64,000 bases of DNA from contig JBBAQX010000008.1 in NCBI GenBank assembly GCA_040400085.1, positions 45,354-109,353 on the forward strand, in the 5' to 3' direction. Positions within the stretch are counted from its first letter, which is position 1, and each line of letters opens with the position of its first letter. This DNA is from HNR sp040400085 (GTDB lineage Bacteria > Actinomycetota > Actinomycetes > Actinomycetales > Microbacteriaceae). Under the pieces are notes generated by a model that saw only the letters and a program-made list of their open reading frames with translations, was not told the DNA's origin and made no database searches. A program made the position numbers and the translations under genes. Positions 1 to 8,126 of this stretch are shown here, one piece after another.

Positions 1-1950
1 CATGGTCAGGAGCCGCCACTTCCCGCAATTACCCTCGACCTTTGGTTTGATGTGACTGAGAACGAGCTCCACCGGGTAGTGGATCTCCTGCCCAGTCTCG
101 ACTGGAATGATCAACCTGTAGGAATTCGCTTGCAGTATCGGCCACGTAGTGCATCAGAACTCCTCTCCCGATATCGCGATGCGAAATCAGTGGCGGCACT
201 GAAATCGGACACGTCATACCACCCATGGCCCAGCAGCCTCCAGGAGTACCTCGAGAAGAAACTCCACGCAGAGTACGAACTGGCCTATTTCGTCCTTGAG
301 CACGAGACCCCCGAGGGCGCGCAGCAAGTGTACTCGCCGATCGCTCATCATTTGCCTAACTCGAAGGGTGAGGCGGCCGCAACCCTTGACAGATTGCTTA
401 CTCTTGACTATCTGGATGCCCAACGGTTTCTCTCAGATTCCGAGGCCAATTCACGCACGAAGGACCTCTCTACGAGTCTCAGCCAGTTTTACCAGCGCAA
501 CCTCGACAGGTTCGAGACAGACACTAGCGTCCTTGAAGCTCTTCATGCTTCAGAAACAAGCTTCAACGAACACCTCGAGCAGGTTTTTGAATCCACCCTC
601 AGTAGTCTGAACGCGCTCGGCTACCCTGGCGTCGAAGACCCCGAGCTCGTCATCCGGTCAAATTTCACAGCCGACCAGATCATGGCGCAAGATACATCTA
701 TCCAGTATTCGCTTCCCCGCGCGGAAGGAGATCTAGATGGAATCCGCCTCCCTGAGAAGTACAATGGGCTTGGCTTCAAGAATCTGATCTACATGGTCAT
801 CAAGATGCTGGACTTCCACCAACAGTGGGTCACACAGGATGAGAGAACCCCCGTTCATCTGGTGATCGTTGAAGAACCTGAGGCGCATCTTCACGCGCAG
901 CTTCAGCAAGTCTTCATCAGCAAAATGCAAGAGATCATCTCCGATGACAGCGGCCTTACCACCCAGCTTGTAGTAACAACCCACTCGGCTCATGTGATCA
1001 ACGAAAGCCGATTCACTCCGATAAGGTACTTCAGACGAGTCCAGTCCTCCACAGGTAGACACGAGTCTCAGGTTCGTGATATCTCAAAGCTAAACACCCT
1101 CGAGAAGGATGCGAAGAACTTCCTCGAACGGTATATGAAGCTGACACACTGTGACCTCTTTTTTGCGGATGCAGTAATTCTAGTAGAAGGCAATGTTGAG
1201 CGACTTCTGCTGCCTTCGATTATCGAAAAGAGCCAACGCTCATTGACGTCCAACTACCTCACGATTCTTGAGGTCGGGGGTGCGTTTGCGCATAAGTTTG
1301 ATCCGCTGCTCGCTCTCCTCGGCATCCCAACGCTGGTCATCACCGACCTCGACAGTGTTACTCCCTCGGTTCCGCCCGGAGGTGCTGACGTTAATCCTGC
1401 GCAGGATGGATCGCCTAAGGCCATGTCAGGTACGTCCTGTCCTGCTGACGCCCTATTGGCAGTCACCTCGAACGCAGTCCTTCGCGATTGGCATCCCCGC
1501 AAGAAGACAGTCGCAGAGCTCCTGGAACTCAGTGATACCGAGAAGGAATTCTCGCTCGGCACCGACAACCCGACGCCTCTCCGTGTTGCCTACCAAACCT
1601 CCAGTGATATCGCTAAAGACAGGGAAACTTTCCCAGTGACCGGGCGTACGTTCGAGGAGACGTTTGCCTATGAGAATCTGGAATGGGTCCTGAGCGACGC
1701 CATTCTTTCACGCTCGCTCTTGGGTGCACGGTTCGATCGCGCGGCAGCCTCGTTGGACGACATCGTTCAAAAGATCCACAATCGCGTGAAGAGTTCCAGT
1801 TTCAAGAAGACCGAGTTTGCCCTAGCCCTCTTGCTTTCGTCAGACGAGTGGCAGTCGCCCAGCTACATCGCAGAAGGTCTCGTCTGGCTCGACGCCAAGA
1901 TCAACCCGCCCTCCACGGCACCCACAAAAGAACGGATAGTCGTGTCATGA
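1..1950 (+). CDS. gajA: OLD-family ATP-dependent endonuclease, Gabija GajA-like (5' end outside window)
   Basis: The frame is open from base 1, and the only visible in-frame start (GTG at 52) lies inside the gene, so the N-terminus with the Walker A loop is missing from the window. What remains shows an ABC-type ATPase half with Walker B VIVEEPEAHLH (nt about 862-894) and the following H-loop region TTHSAHV. A TOPRIM nuclease half comes next, with ILVEGNVE (nt about 1177-1200) and an acidic ITDLDSV motif. OLD nucleases use the TOPRIM metal site to cut DNA under control of the ATPase. The stop overlaps the start of a UvrD-like helicase by 4 bp (ATGA), the gene order of Gabija and of class 2 OLD systems. 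Family assignment is secure. The name GajA is an inference from the pairing, and both proteins are longer than the Bacillus prototypes. Confidence 0.8.
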   Translation, partial: HGQEPPLPAITLDLWFDVTENELHRVVDLLPSLDWNDQPVGIRLQYRPRSASELLSRYRDAKSVAALKSDTSYHPWPSSLQEYLEKKLHAEYELAYFVLEHETPEGAQQVYSPIAHHLPNSKGEAAATLDRLLTLDYLDAQRFLSDSEANSRTKDLSTSLSQFYQRNLDRFETDTSVLEALHASETSFNEHLEQVFESTLSSLNALGYPGVEDPELVIRSNFTADQIMAQDTSIQYSLPRAEGDLDGIRLPEKYNGLGFKNLIYMVIKMLDFHQQWVTQDERTPVHLVIVEEPEAHLHAQLQQVFISKMQEIISDDSGLTTQLVVTTHSAHVINESRFTPIRYFRRVQSSTGRHESQVRDISKLNTLEKDAKNFLERYMKLTHCDLFFADAVILVEGNVERLLLPSIIEKSQRSLTSNYLTILEVGGAFAHKFDPLLALLGIPTLVITDLDSVTPSVPPGGADVNPAQDGSPKAMSGTSCPADALLAVTSNAVLRDWHPRKKTVAELLELSDTEKEFSLGTDNPTPLRVAYQTSSDIAKDRETFPVTGRTFEETFAYENLEWVLSDAILSRSLLGARFDRAAASLDDIVQKIHNRVKSSSFKKTEFALALLLSSDEWQSPSYIAEGLVWLDAKINPPSTAPTKERIVVS

Positions 1951-3884
1951 CTCGCCGACTCGACAGTCCGGATACGGACGCAGACATTAAGCTGCAGGAG
2001 GTTCTCGCACGCCCCGCCGCCACCTGCTTCATCGTGAACGCTGGCGCTGGATCAGGGAAGACCACTTCACTGGTCAAAGCACTAGCCCACCTTCGTAACA
2101 CGAACGGTGAGATACTCAGAAGGAGAGGACAACAGGTCGCCTGCATCACCTATACCGAAGTCGCAGCTGGCGAGATCCACAGCGAGATTGAAGAGGATCC
2201 ACTCTTCCACGTTTCAACGATCCACAGCTTTCTATGGACGGTGGTCAAACCGTTCAAGCGAGATGTGGCGACTTGGGTGGGGCAGCGCATCGATGAGAAA
2301 GTTGCTGCCCTGCAAGAGCACAATGCAAAACCCCGCACCCAAGCAACGACGATAGCGAAGAACACTCTTCAACTCGAACGATTAGCCGCCGACAAGGCTG
2401 CATTGCAGGCCGTGACATCGTTCACTTACGGAGTTGGCAGTCGGTACGCTGAGGGAGTCCTTGGTCACGATGACATCATCAAGATGGTTCCGCAACTCAT
2501 CCTCGAGAAGCCTCTCCTGCGGAAGCTGATCGCCCAGCGGTACCCGTTCATTTTCGTGGACGAGAGCCAAGACACATTCCCGCTGGTGGTTGCAGCTCTG
2601 AAGGAGCTATCGAACGATCCGTCGTGCGCTCTCTGCATTGGCTTTTTTGGTGACCCCATGCAACAGATCTACGCGACGGGTGCTGGCGAAATTGCCCTGG
2701 AGCCGGGATGGGTGCAGATCGACAAACCCGAGAATTTCCGCTGCCCCACCGCGGTGCTCTCGGTCATCAATAGCATCCGACGCGAGGTCCCGGGGGCTCT
2801 ACTCCAAGAGGGCGGTCGACGCATACGAATCGGCAACTCGGATGAGTATGTGCGAGGCGAAGCGCACCTATTCGTGCTCCCGATTGATGCTGAGCGTGAC
2901 AGCCATCTGGCTAGAGTCCGTGAGTGGCTCGCTAGGAGCACTAACGATCCAGGGTGGGGCTCGGATAACCAATCGTCTAATGTTCGGATCCTTGTCATTG
3001 AGCACCGTCTGGCCGCCCGAAGGCTTGGCTTCGAGAGTCTCTTTTCTTCGCACCATGACAAGAGCACGGACGCTCTCAAGGCCGCCATCGCCGAGGGTAC
3101 AGCCTGGACGGTCCTTCCCTTCGTCGACTACCTCACCCCGCTCGCCCAATCGGTCTGGGCGAGACAGAACTACCTCCAGATTGAACTCATCCGCACCAAT
3201 AGCCCCCTCATTTTCGACTTGGGCACGAAACAGAATGTCAATTCGGTATTCAAAGCGCTCTCCGCAGCCGCTGAGTCCGTTGCGGATATGCTACAACCAG
3301 AGAGCGATGCGACCGTGCGCACCGTCCTCCAGCACGCCACCGCAAGCGGGCTCCTCGCGCTCGACGAGAGGTTCAAGGAGTATGAGCCTCTCCTCGGTAA
3401 AACCTCTGACCTCGGTAATCTGTCCGATCCGATCAAAAGTGTCCGCGGTGAACCCGATGTCATCGCCCGGTTCTTAGATGTGCCAGCACGAGAGTTTCTC
3501 CCCTACCAAAGCTACTTACGCGATCACTCGGTTTACGCGACCCACCAAGGAGTCAAAGGGGCTGAATTTAGTCGTGTGATGGTTCTCCTAGAAGATGACG
3601 CAGCCGCGGGAAACCTTTTCTCTTACAACAAACTTTTCGGTATTCAGGAGCTCTCCGACAGGGACCGTAAGAACATTGCTGAAGGTCTTGAATCCACAAT
3701 TGACCGCACTCGCCGTCTTCTCTATGTGGCCTGCTCGCGTGCAGAGCAAGCCCTTGCGGTTGTTGTTTTCTCCCAAGATGTTTCAACAGTCGCAGAACAA
3801 CTCAGGGATCTGAACATCTTCGACCCCGCCTGTGTGCACGACGCAATAGATCTTAAACTGACACCGGCCGGCGGAGAAGGGTGA
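1947..3884 (+). CDS. gajB: UvrD/Rep-like superfamily 1 helicase, Gabija GajB-like
   Basis: A 645-residue SF1A helicase. I place the start at the ATG at 1947 because it overlaps the previous stop (ATGA) and the reading frame upstream lies inside the OLD gene. Visible motifs are Walker A NAGAGSGKTT (residues 31-40), Walker B FVDESQD, motif V-like THQGVKGAEFSRV and motif VI YVACSRAEQAL. In Gabija the helicase-like partner senses DNA or nucleotide state and activates the OLD nuclease. Here translational coupling implies a fixed complex stoichiometry. The protein is longer than the roughly 500 residues usual for GajB, so a related class 2 OLD/UvrD system is an alternative. Confidence 0.82.
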   Translation: MTRRLDSPDTDADIKLQEVLARPAATCFIVNAGAGSGKTTSLVKALAHLRNTNGEILRRRGQQVACITYTEVAAGEIHSEIEEDPLFHVSTIHSFLWTVVKPFKRDVATWVGQRIDEKVAALQEHNAKPRTQATTIAKNTLQLERLAADKAALQAVTSFTYGVGSRYAEGVLGHDDIIKMVPQLILEKPLLRKLIAQRYPFIFVDESQDTFPLVVAALKELSNDPSCALCIGFFGDPMQQIYATGAGEIALEPGWVQIDKPENFRCPTAVLSVINSIRREVPGALLQEGGRRIRIGNSDEYVRGEAHLFVLPIDAERDSHLARVREWLARSTNDPGWGSDNQSSNVRILVIEHRLAARRLGFESLFSSHHDKSTDALKAAIAEGTAWTVLPFVDYLTPLAQSVWARQNYLQIELIRTNSPLIFDLGTKQNVNSVFKALSAAAESVADMLQPESDATVRTVLQHATASGLLALDERFKEYEPLLGKTSDLGNLSDPIKSVRGEPDVIARFLDVPAREFLPYQSYLRDHSVYATHQGVKGAEFSRVMVLLEDDAAAGNLFSYNKLFGIQELSDRDRKNIAEGLESTIDRTRRLLYVACSRAEQALAVVVFSQDVSTVAEQLRDLNIFDPACVHDAIDLKLTPAGGEG

Positions 3885-4060
3885 TGCGCTTAGCACTCTC
3901 ACGCGGGAACGCGGGAGTCGGCCTTAATATCGGAGTGATGTAGGCGCCCGTACAGCACGGGTGCGTACAGCGCCCGGCTGTTTTACGAATCGTTACCAAA
4001 CGCGGCTGCCGGGTAATAAGTGCCTTCGGCGGGTTCAAAGTGCGCATTTGATGCCTCGCA

Positions 4061-4216
4061 GTGGGGGTCGCATTCATTGATTGCAAGCGTGACATTATTA
4101 GCGTTGACTTAACGGCTATCGAAGTTGTCTTGAAAGCCAGCGACGGGCGCTTCTATACCTCGCAGATGCGAATCGTTCCGGGCTATGTGCCCTTGAACAA
4201 TTGGAGTTTCGGTTGA
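4061..4216 (+). CDS. possible 51-residue ORF or gene remnant in the gap after the Gabija-like pair
   Basis: The 336-bp gap between the convergent helicase and ImmA genes (3885-4220) holds no clear gene, but one frame from a GTG at 4061 to a TGA at 4214-4216 reads like real protein (for example LKASDGRFYTSQ and VPGYVPLNNWSFG). No ribosome binding site is obvious and I do not recognise the sequence. It could be the 3' remnant of a longer gene broken when the island formed, since the frame closes at a stop just upstream. Confidence 0.25.
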   Translation: MGVAFIDCKRDIISVDLTAIEVVLKASDGRFYTSQMRIVPGYVPLNNWSFG

Positions 4217-4220
4217 AATG

Positions 4221-5384
4221 CTATTCAGCGGCTGAGAGGTCCAGTAGTTGGAGGGTTGGTCTTCTGTCTTCAGCGCCAAGTACTTCCCGAACCCGCGACG
4301 GTTTCCATTTCAGATCGCGTGCGAGATCGACTAATGAGTATCCATGGCTCTCTGCGAGGCGTGCTGCCTCACCTAGCATCGTCGGCATTTCCCCGGGGTA
4401 CGCAATGACCGGTTCCACTGTTTCCAGCCCTGAACTGCGCCGTTGGTTCAGTTTCTGATATCCGCGTCGGATTGACACATCGGACACACTGCCGGTCTCT
4501 TTCATTCGTAGCAGGAGCGAATCAATTGAAACACCCCAGTGCCTGGAGATTTCGTCTAGTCGGGCGAGATTCACTGTCCGCGGAAGCAAATTGATGATCT
4601 GAGCATGCGGTGTCAAGAACTCGGCAGCGAACTGATCTGCCTCCCGCTCTTGTTGATGATCGCCCGGTGCCGCCTCGCTGTGAAGAAGGAGATGGCCGAG
4701 CTCGTGCGCGACAGTAAACCTGTAGACAAAAACGGACATAGCACGCTCTGGTGTAACTACCACGACTGGTCGAGCAAGATGCGACGTGGAAAATGCACCC
4801 ACGCGAGCAACGTCGGCATTCGCTAACGTCAGCAAAGACACCACCACCCCGCGGGACTCCGCTACGGCAGTGAGGTGCTTCACCGGCTTCGTGCCAAGAC
4901 CCCAGCGTTCACGAAGTTTACGAGCAGCCGAAACTGGGTCAACGGGATCACGATCAATCAGTGGAAGATCGACAGCGGGGAATCTGACCTTCTTCTCCAA
5001 TGAGAATGTCAATTCCCACACCTGCTCAATGAACGCGATCGCCTTCGCCCGGTCTCGAGCTGTAGTCGATCGTAGGCTCCGAAAATGAGCCTGAGATCCG
5101 TCGACACGTCCGATCGGTCGTCCCGTCGCGAAGTAGTCCACCGGAACGTCAAGCTCTCGAGCTAGAACCGGTAAGAGCTCTCGTCGAGGCGAGACAACCT
5201 GCGCTTCGTACTGACCGATCGCTGCGGGCGTCACCCCAACCAGATCAGCGAGCTTTGCCTTCGATAAACCCGCAGCGAACCGCGCTTGGGTTAACCGGGC
5301 AGGTTCAAACCCGCCCGCGACTGCATCAAGATTAGGGCGGGGCGACGATTCGAATAAGGAGAGCTGGATATCATGGTCGCCCAT
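4221..5384 (-). CDS. XRE-family regulator fused to ImmA/IrrE metallopeptidase
   Basis: 387 residues. An N-terminal helix-turn-helix of the XRE type (about residues 30-85, AGLSKAKLADLVGVTPAAI) is followed by an ImmA/IrrE-type zinc protease domain with the active-site motif VAHELGHLLLH and downstream acidic residues in EREADQFAAEFL. ImmA/IrrE proteins cleave repressors or antitoxins in response to DNA damage or a small molecule. The fused form usually acts as the regulator or antitoxin of a neighbouring gene. Its start lies 14 bp inside the end of the upstream 244-residue gene, so the two are one operon. It converges on the Gabija-like pair. Confidence 0.85.
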   Translation of the reverse strand: MGDHDIQLSLFESSPRPNLDAVAGGFEPARLTQARFAAGLSKAKLADLVGVTPAAIGQYEAQVVSPRRELLPVLARELDVPVDYFATGRPIGRVDGSQAHFRSLRSTTARDRAKAIAFIEQVWELTFSLEKKVRFPAVDLPLIDRDPVDPVSAARKLRERWGLGTKPVKHLTAVAESRGVVVSLLTLANADVARVGAFSTSHLARPVVVVTPERAMSVFVYRFTVAHELGHLLLHSEAAPGDHQQEREADQFAAEFLTPHAQIINLLPRTVNLARLDEISRHWGVSIDSLLLRMKETGSVSDVSIRRGYQKLNQRRSSGLETVEPVIAYPGEMPTMLGEAARLAESHGYSLVDLARDLKWKPSRVREVLGAEDRRPTLQLLDLSAAE

Positions 5385-6105
5385 GTGTCTCTCCTGCTTC
5401 TTCGTCGCCCTTCACCCCCAGCTGAGGGCGCGGGATAGGGCCTTTAGAGAACGCATCATCCACCGGGTCGACCTCGACCAACGATGCGCCGGTGACATCC
5501 AGCAAGGACTGAAGGGACTCGAATGTGAGGTAGCCGTCGGTACCCAACCTAGCCTCACCCCACTCGATGCTGTGTAGCGCGGATGGATTGCTTGCATAGG
5601 GAACGACAATGACACGCGCGTGGGTCTCGAGCGCCGCAGCGAGAGCGTTACCTTCAGTATCGAGGAGGGCGCGCTCTTCCTCAGTTAATTCAGGATGCTC
5701 AAAGTCGATGTCAAGGCGAGTATCCGTGGGTCCCTGCTTTTTGGCGAACAGCGAGACTCTTGTATCAGAAACGGCGAACGGACGCGCGCCGACATCGATC
5801 GAGCGCTCCCTCGCGAACCGCCACGGAAAAAGCACTACGCCGTTGAAAGATACCAACTTGTATCCCGAACGAGGCACGGTGATTAACTCAGCGGACGGAA
5901 GACGTCCGAGGACGCTGCTGAACTGGTCAATGCACCGGCGCCAGATGTATCCGTAAGGGCCGGAGTGCTTCATGTCGGCCTCTGCTTGAGCATTTGCCAT
6001 TTTCTCGTGACAGTCACGGATAATCACGGGAATCTGTTCTCGGACCAACACTCCGTCAGCCCCCAGCTTCGTCAACGCCCAAGCGTGACCCTCATTAATC
6101 GACAT
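5371..6105 (-). CDS. unknown 244-residue protein, operon partner of the XRE/ImmA protease
   Basis: I do not recognise a domain. The protein is soluble, with no signal peptide or membrane segment. Features are an aromatic-rich central block (GPYGYIWRRCIDQF and VLFPWRFARE) and an acidic C-terminal third. The ATG at 6105 is preceded on the minus strand by AAGGGAGAAG, a strong ribosome binding site. Its 3' end overlaps the XRE/ImmA gene by 14 bp. Such two-gene layouts (unknown protein plus XRE/ImmA) resemble toxin-antitoxin or stress-switch modules. Which protein would be the toxin is not evident from sequence. Confidence 0.7.
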   Translation of the reverse strand: MSINEGHAWALTKLGADGVLVREQIPVIIRDCHEKMANAQAEADMKHSGPYGYIWRRCIDQFSSVLGRLPSAELITVPRSGYKLVSFNGVVLFPWRFARERSIDVGARPFAVSDTRVSLFAKKQGPTDTRLDIDFEHPELTEEERALLDTEGNALAAALETHARVIVVPYASNPSALHSIEWGEARLGTDGYLTFESLQSLLDVTGASLVEVDPVDDAFSKGPIPRPQLGVKGDEEAGETHGRP

Positions 6106-6133
6106 GATCTTCTCCCTTCACTATTTCACTCAA

Positions 6134-6163
6134 AATATACCACAAAGCTTTAGTTTTAGGCAA
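6134..6163 (-). promoter_or_regulatory. promoter with two ATATTTTG repeats for the 244-residue/XRE-ImmA operon
   Basis: On the minus strand a -35 TTGCCT (6163-6158) and a -10 TATATT (6139-6134) are separated by 18 bp. The -10 overlaps one copy of ATATTTTG (plus-strand CAAAATAT at 6131-6138). The other copy (6161-6168) touches the -35. The copies are 30 bp apart, close to three helical turns, which suits binding of a dimeric XRE repressor on one DNA face and hence autoregulation by the downstream XRE/ImmA protein. The region is far more AT-rich than its surroundings. Confidence 0.55.
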
Positions 6164-6322
6164 AATATGATCAGCTGGTTGGGTTGCGTACTTAAAATAC
6201 CCAGACCAGCCATTATCCCGTGCCCTGACATAGAAGCCGTCAGCATCCCCAAGGGGGGCGTATTACTAGTGTCAGAAATGCCATGTGGCATTAGACATGT
6301 GTCTCCTGTTGAAAGGGATTAG

Positions 6323-7035
6323 GCACTGTGTTCGGTGAATCTGGCACAGAATTCCTTGCCAGGGAGAGGGTGCTCGCTCACCGAATGTTGCGCTAACTAC
6401 GATATTGAAATTGAGAGTGCGCACCGCGCATTTGTCGACGCATACGCGACAGCAGAACTTTTGCAGGCCTATATCAGTAAGTTGCAGATGGGTGGAAGTG
6501 TTCAGAGATTATCTAGGGAGGGGTCGAGCAGGTCAAGAGGGAGATGTTAGTCAGTGGACGTTTCTAAACATGCAATAGCTTGCAATAATCTGCCGCAGTG
6601 CCCGGTAGAGACGGTATCGTTTGGCCCTGATTACACCTATTTGGGAATGCTCGATGGCGCTTTGTCGCCATCGGAGGCAGGCGCTATTCACGCTCTAGCT
6701 GAGGAGCATGATCTCGCCGCTGAAGAACGCGTCCAGATTCAGCAGAGTATTTTGATTGATTGGTGGATGCCGCGCCTGCGGAGGGTATGAATCTGCCAAT
6801 ACTATCGCTCGCGCCAGGCGACAAAGTAGTGCTGACCGGAACCATGCCGCGAGAACGCTCCTACTATGAGGACATATTGCGTGATCGAGGACTTGAACCC
6901 TGGAACGGAGTAACGAAGAAGGTGCGGCTTGTGATTGCAGCTGACCCGGACAGCCTGTCAGGTAAGGCCAGGAAGGCACGTGACTACGGCATCCCCGTTG
7001 TTGGAGTTGAAGAGTTCTTGGATTCTGCTCGCTAG
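6323..7035 (+). pseudogene. decayed DnaQ-type exonuclease-BRCT gene, 5' half lost
   Basis: The remnant reads in one frame from about 6323 (LAQNSLPG, then AHRAFVDAYATAELL, the C-terminal end of a DEDDh exonuclease fold) and meets an in-frame TAG at 6548-6550. It continues in the same frame through FGPDYTYLGMLDGALS, then shifts frame near 6765. It ends as a recognisable BRCT domain (VVLTGTMPRERS, LVIAADPDSLSGKARKAR, YGIPVVGVEEF) closing at 7035. Intact actinobacterial proteins of this kind join an N-terminal exonuclease to this linker and a BRCT domain. The catalytic acidic residues of the exonuclease N-terminus are not found upstream. At least three lesions are visible: truncation, a stop and a frameshift. 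Confidence 0.75.
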
Positions 7036-7093
7036 GTAACGCTTCCTGTTGTCCTGCGACGTTGGGCTTGGGCGCAACCTCTAAACTGATTTG

Positions 7094-7699
7094 ATGTCGA
7101 CGAAGAAAATCCTCCTCATTTGTGGAAGCGTACGCCAGGGCTCCGTGAACGCGGCCGTTCTGCAAACCGTGGCCGAGCTTATCCCCGATATCGCGCCGAT
7201 CACGGTGACTCCCGGGGAATCTGTTTCTTCATCAGACTCGGAGGCTCCGGCCCAATTCGAAGCCATAGTTTACGAGGGACTCGGCGATCTCCCCCTCTTC
7301 AACCCCGATAACGACCACGACCCGCTGCCGCCGGCGGTGGCCTTCTTGCGCGCCGCAATTGAGGATGCCTCCGCCCTCCTCTTCAGCACCCCCGAGTACG
7401 CGGGTGCCATGCCAGGTGCGCTCAAGAACCTGCTCGAATGGACCGTCGGCGGAGTCGAGATCACCGACAAACCAACCGGCTGGATCAACCCGTCAACTGG
7501 CCCGACCGGAGCCTCCGGAACCTATCAGTCGCTCGATATCGTGCTCACTTACACGGATGCCCGGCTCGTCCCGGCCGCGTGCGTCACGCATCCCGTTCCC
7601 CGCTCGCTCGTCGTAGATGGTCGAGTTGAGGATGCCGCGGCTCACGAGGCGATTCGGGGCGCGGTTGCCGCGCTCGCGGCTGCAGCCGATGCTCGTTAG
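7094..7699 (+). CDS. NADPH-dependent FMN reductase family protein
   Basis: 201 residues of flavodoxin-like fold. The N-terminus carries the FMN phosphate loop GSVRQGSVN (residues about 10-18). The centre carries STPEYAGAMPGALKNLLEW, the hallmark of this family (azoreductase/chromate reductase relatives). The likely role is NAD(P)H-dependent reduction of quinones or other oxidised compounds in the cytosol. I prefer the ATG at 7094 over the adjacent TTG at 7091. The short monooxygenase gene starts 37 bp downstream in the same direction, so a two-gene redox operon is likely. The exact substrate cannot be inferred. Confidence 0.85.
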   Translation: MSTKKILLICGSVRQGSVNAAVLQTVAELIPDIAPITVTPGESVSSSDSEAPAQFEAIVYEGLGDLPLFNPDNDHDPLPPAVAFLRAAIEDASALLFSTPEYAGAMPGALKNLLEWTVGGVEITDKPTGWINPSTGPTGASGTYQSLDIVLTYTDARLVPAACVTHPVPRSLVVDGRVEDAAAHEAIRGAVAALAAAADAR

Positions 7700-7736
7700 A
7701 CTCTGCGCAAACCATAAACCTCGCACCTAGGAAGCT

Positions 7737-8027
7737 ATGCTCCGAGTCATCGCCCACGATTTTATCCGTGAAGACGCCGTCGAAACGGTGTTGCCGCTTT
7801 ACCGTGAGCTCGTGGCCGCAACCCGTCTCGAGCCCGCGTGTATCTCCTACGATCTCCTACGCGATCGCGAAGATCCCACGCACTTCATTTTCCTCGAGGA
7901 GTGGCCGGACCAGGCGGCGCTTGACGCGCATTGCGCATCCGAGCATTTTCGTCGAATCGTACCTCAGGTGGACGCGTTCACCCGCAAGCCTGCTGAGTTT
8001 ACGTTCATGGAGGAGATCGTGGCGTGA
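7737..8027 (+). CDS. antibiotic biosynthesis monooxygenase (ABM/YgiN-like) domain protein
   Basis: 96 residues, the usual length of a single ABM ferredoxin-like domain. It starts with a beta strand MLRVIAHDFI, then the family pattern LEPACISYDLLRD, FIFLEEWPDQAALDAH and SEHFRR. Members dimerise and act as quinol monooxygenases or heme-degrading enzymes. Proximity to an FMN reductase suggests quinone redox detoxification. An AGGAAG sits very close to the ATG at 7737. Confidence 0.8.
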   Translation: MLRVIAHDFIREDAVETVLPLYRELVAATRLEPACISYDLLRDREDPTHFIFLEEWPDQAALDAHCASEHFRRIVPQVDAFTRKPAEFTFMEEIVA

Positions 8028-8039
8028 CCGGGGAGCCGT

Positions 8040-8092
8040 GGCGTTGCCGGGCATCCGATCATCGAGGTCCCGGTCTGCGCCGTTGTGTCGTG
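8040..8092. repeat. left copy of a 53-bp imperfect direct repeat
   Basis: It matches 11049-11101 at 47 of 53 positions by my hand alignment, with an uninterrupted 22-base identical core starting at 8046. On the minus strand the tail would encode a short Arg/Pro-rich end (QRRRPGPR then stop) like the C-terminus of the RES toxin (KRRRPRPR then stop), so this looks like a duplicated 3' end of that gene. Confidence 0.75.
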
Positions 8093-8126
8093 TGATCCTG
8101 TCGAGTAGAAACTCGATGGGCGCAAC

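Noticed and set aside
1683..1946. Upstream extension of the helicase frame
   Set aside because: It lies wholly inside the OLD nuclease gene in another frame; the ATGA-coupled ATG at 1947 is the better start.
8101..8116. TCGAGT-AGAA-ACTCGA hairpin after the ABM gene
   Set aside because: Short stem without a T-run; could terminate transcription but evidence is too weak.
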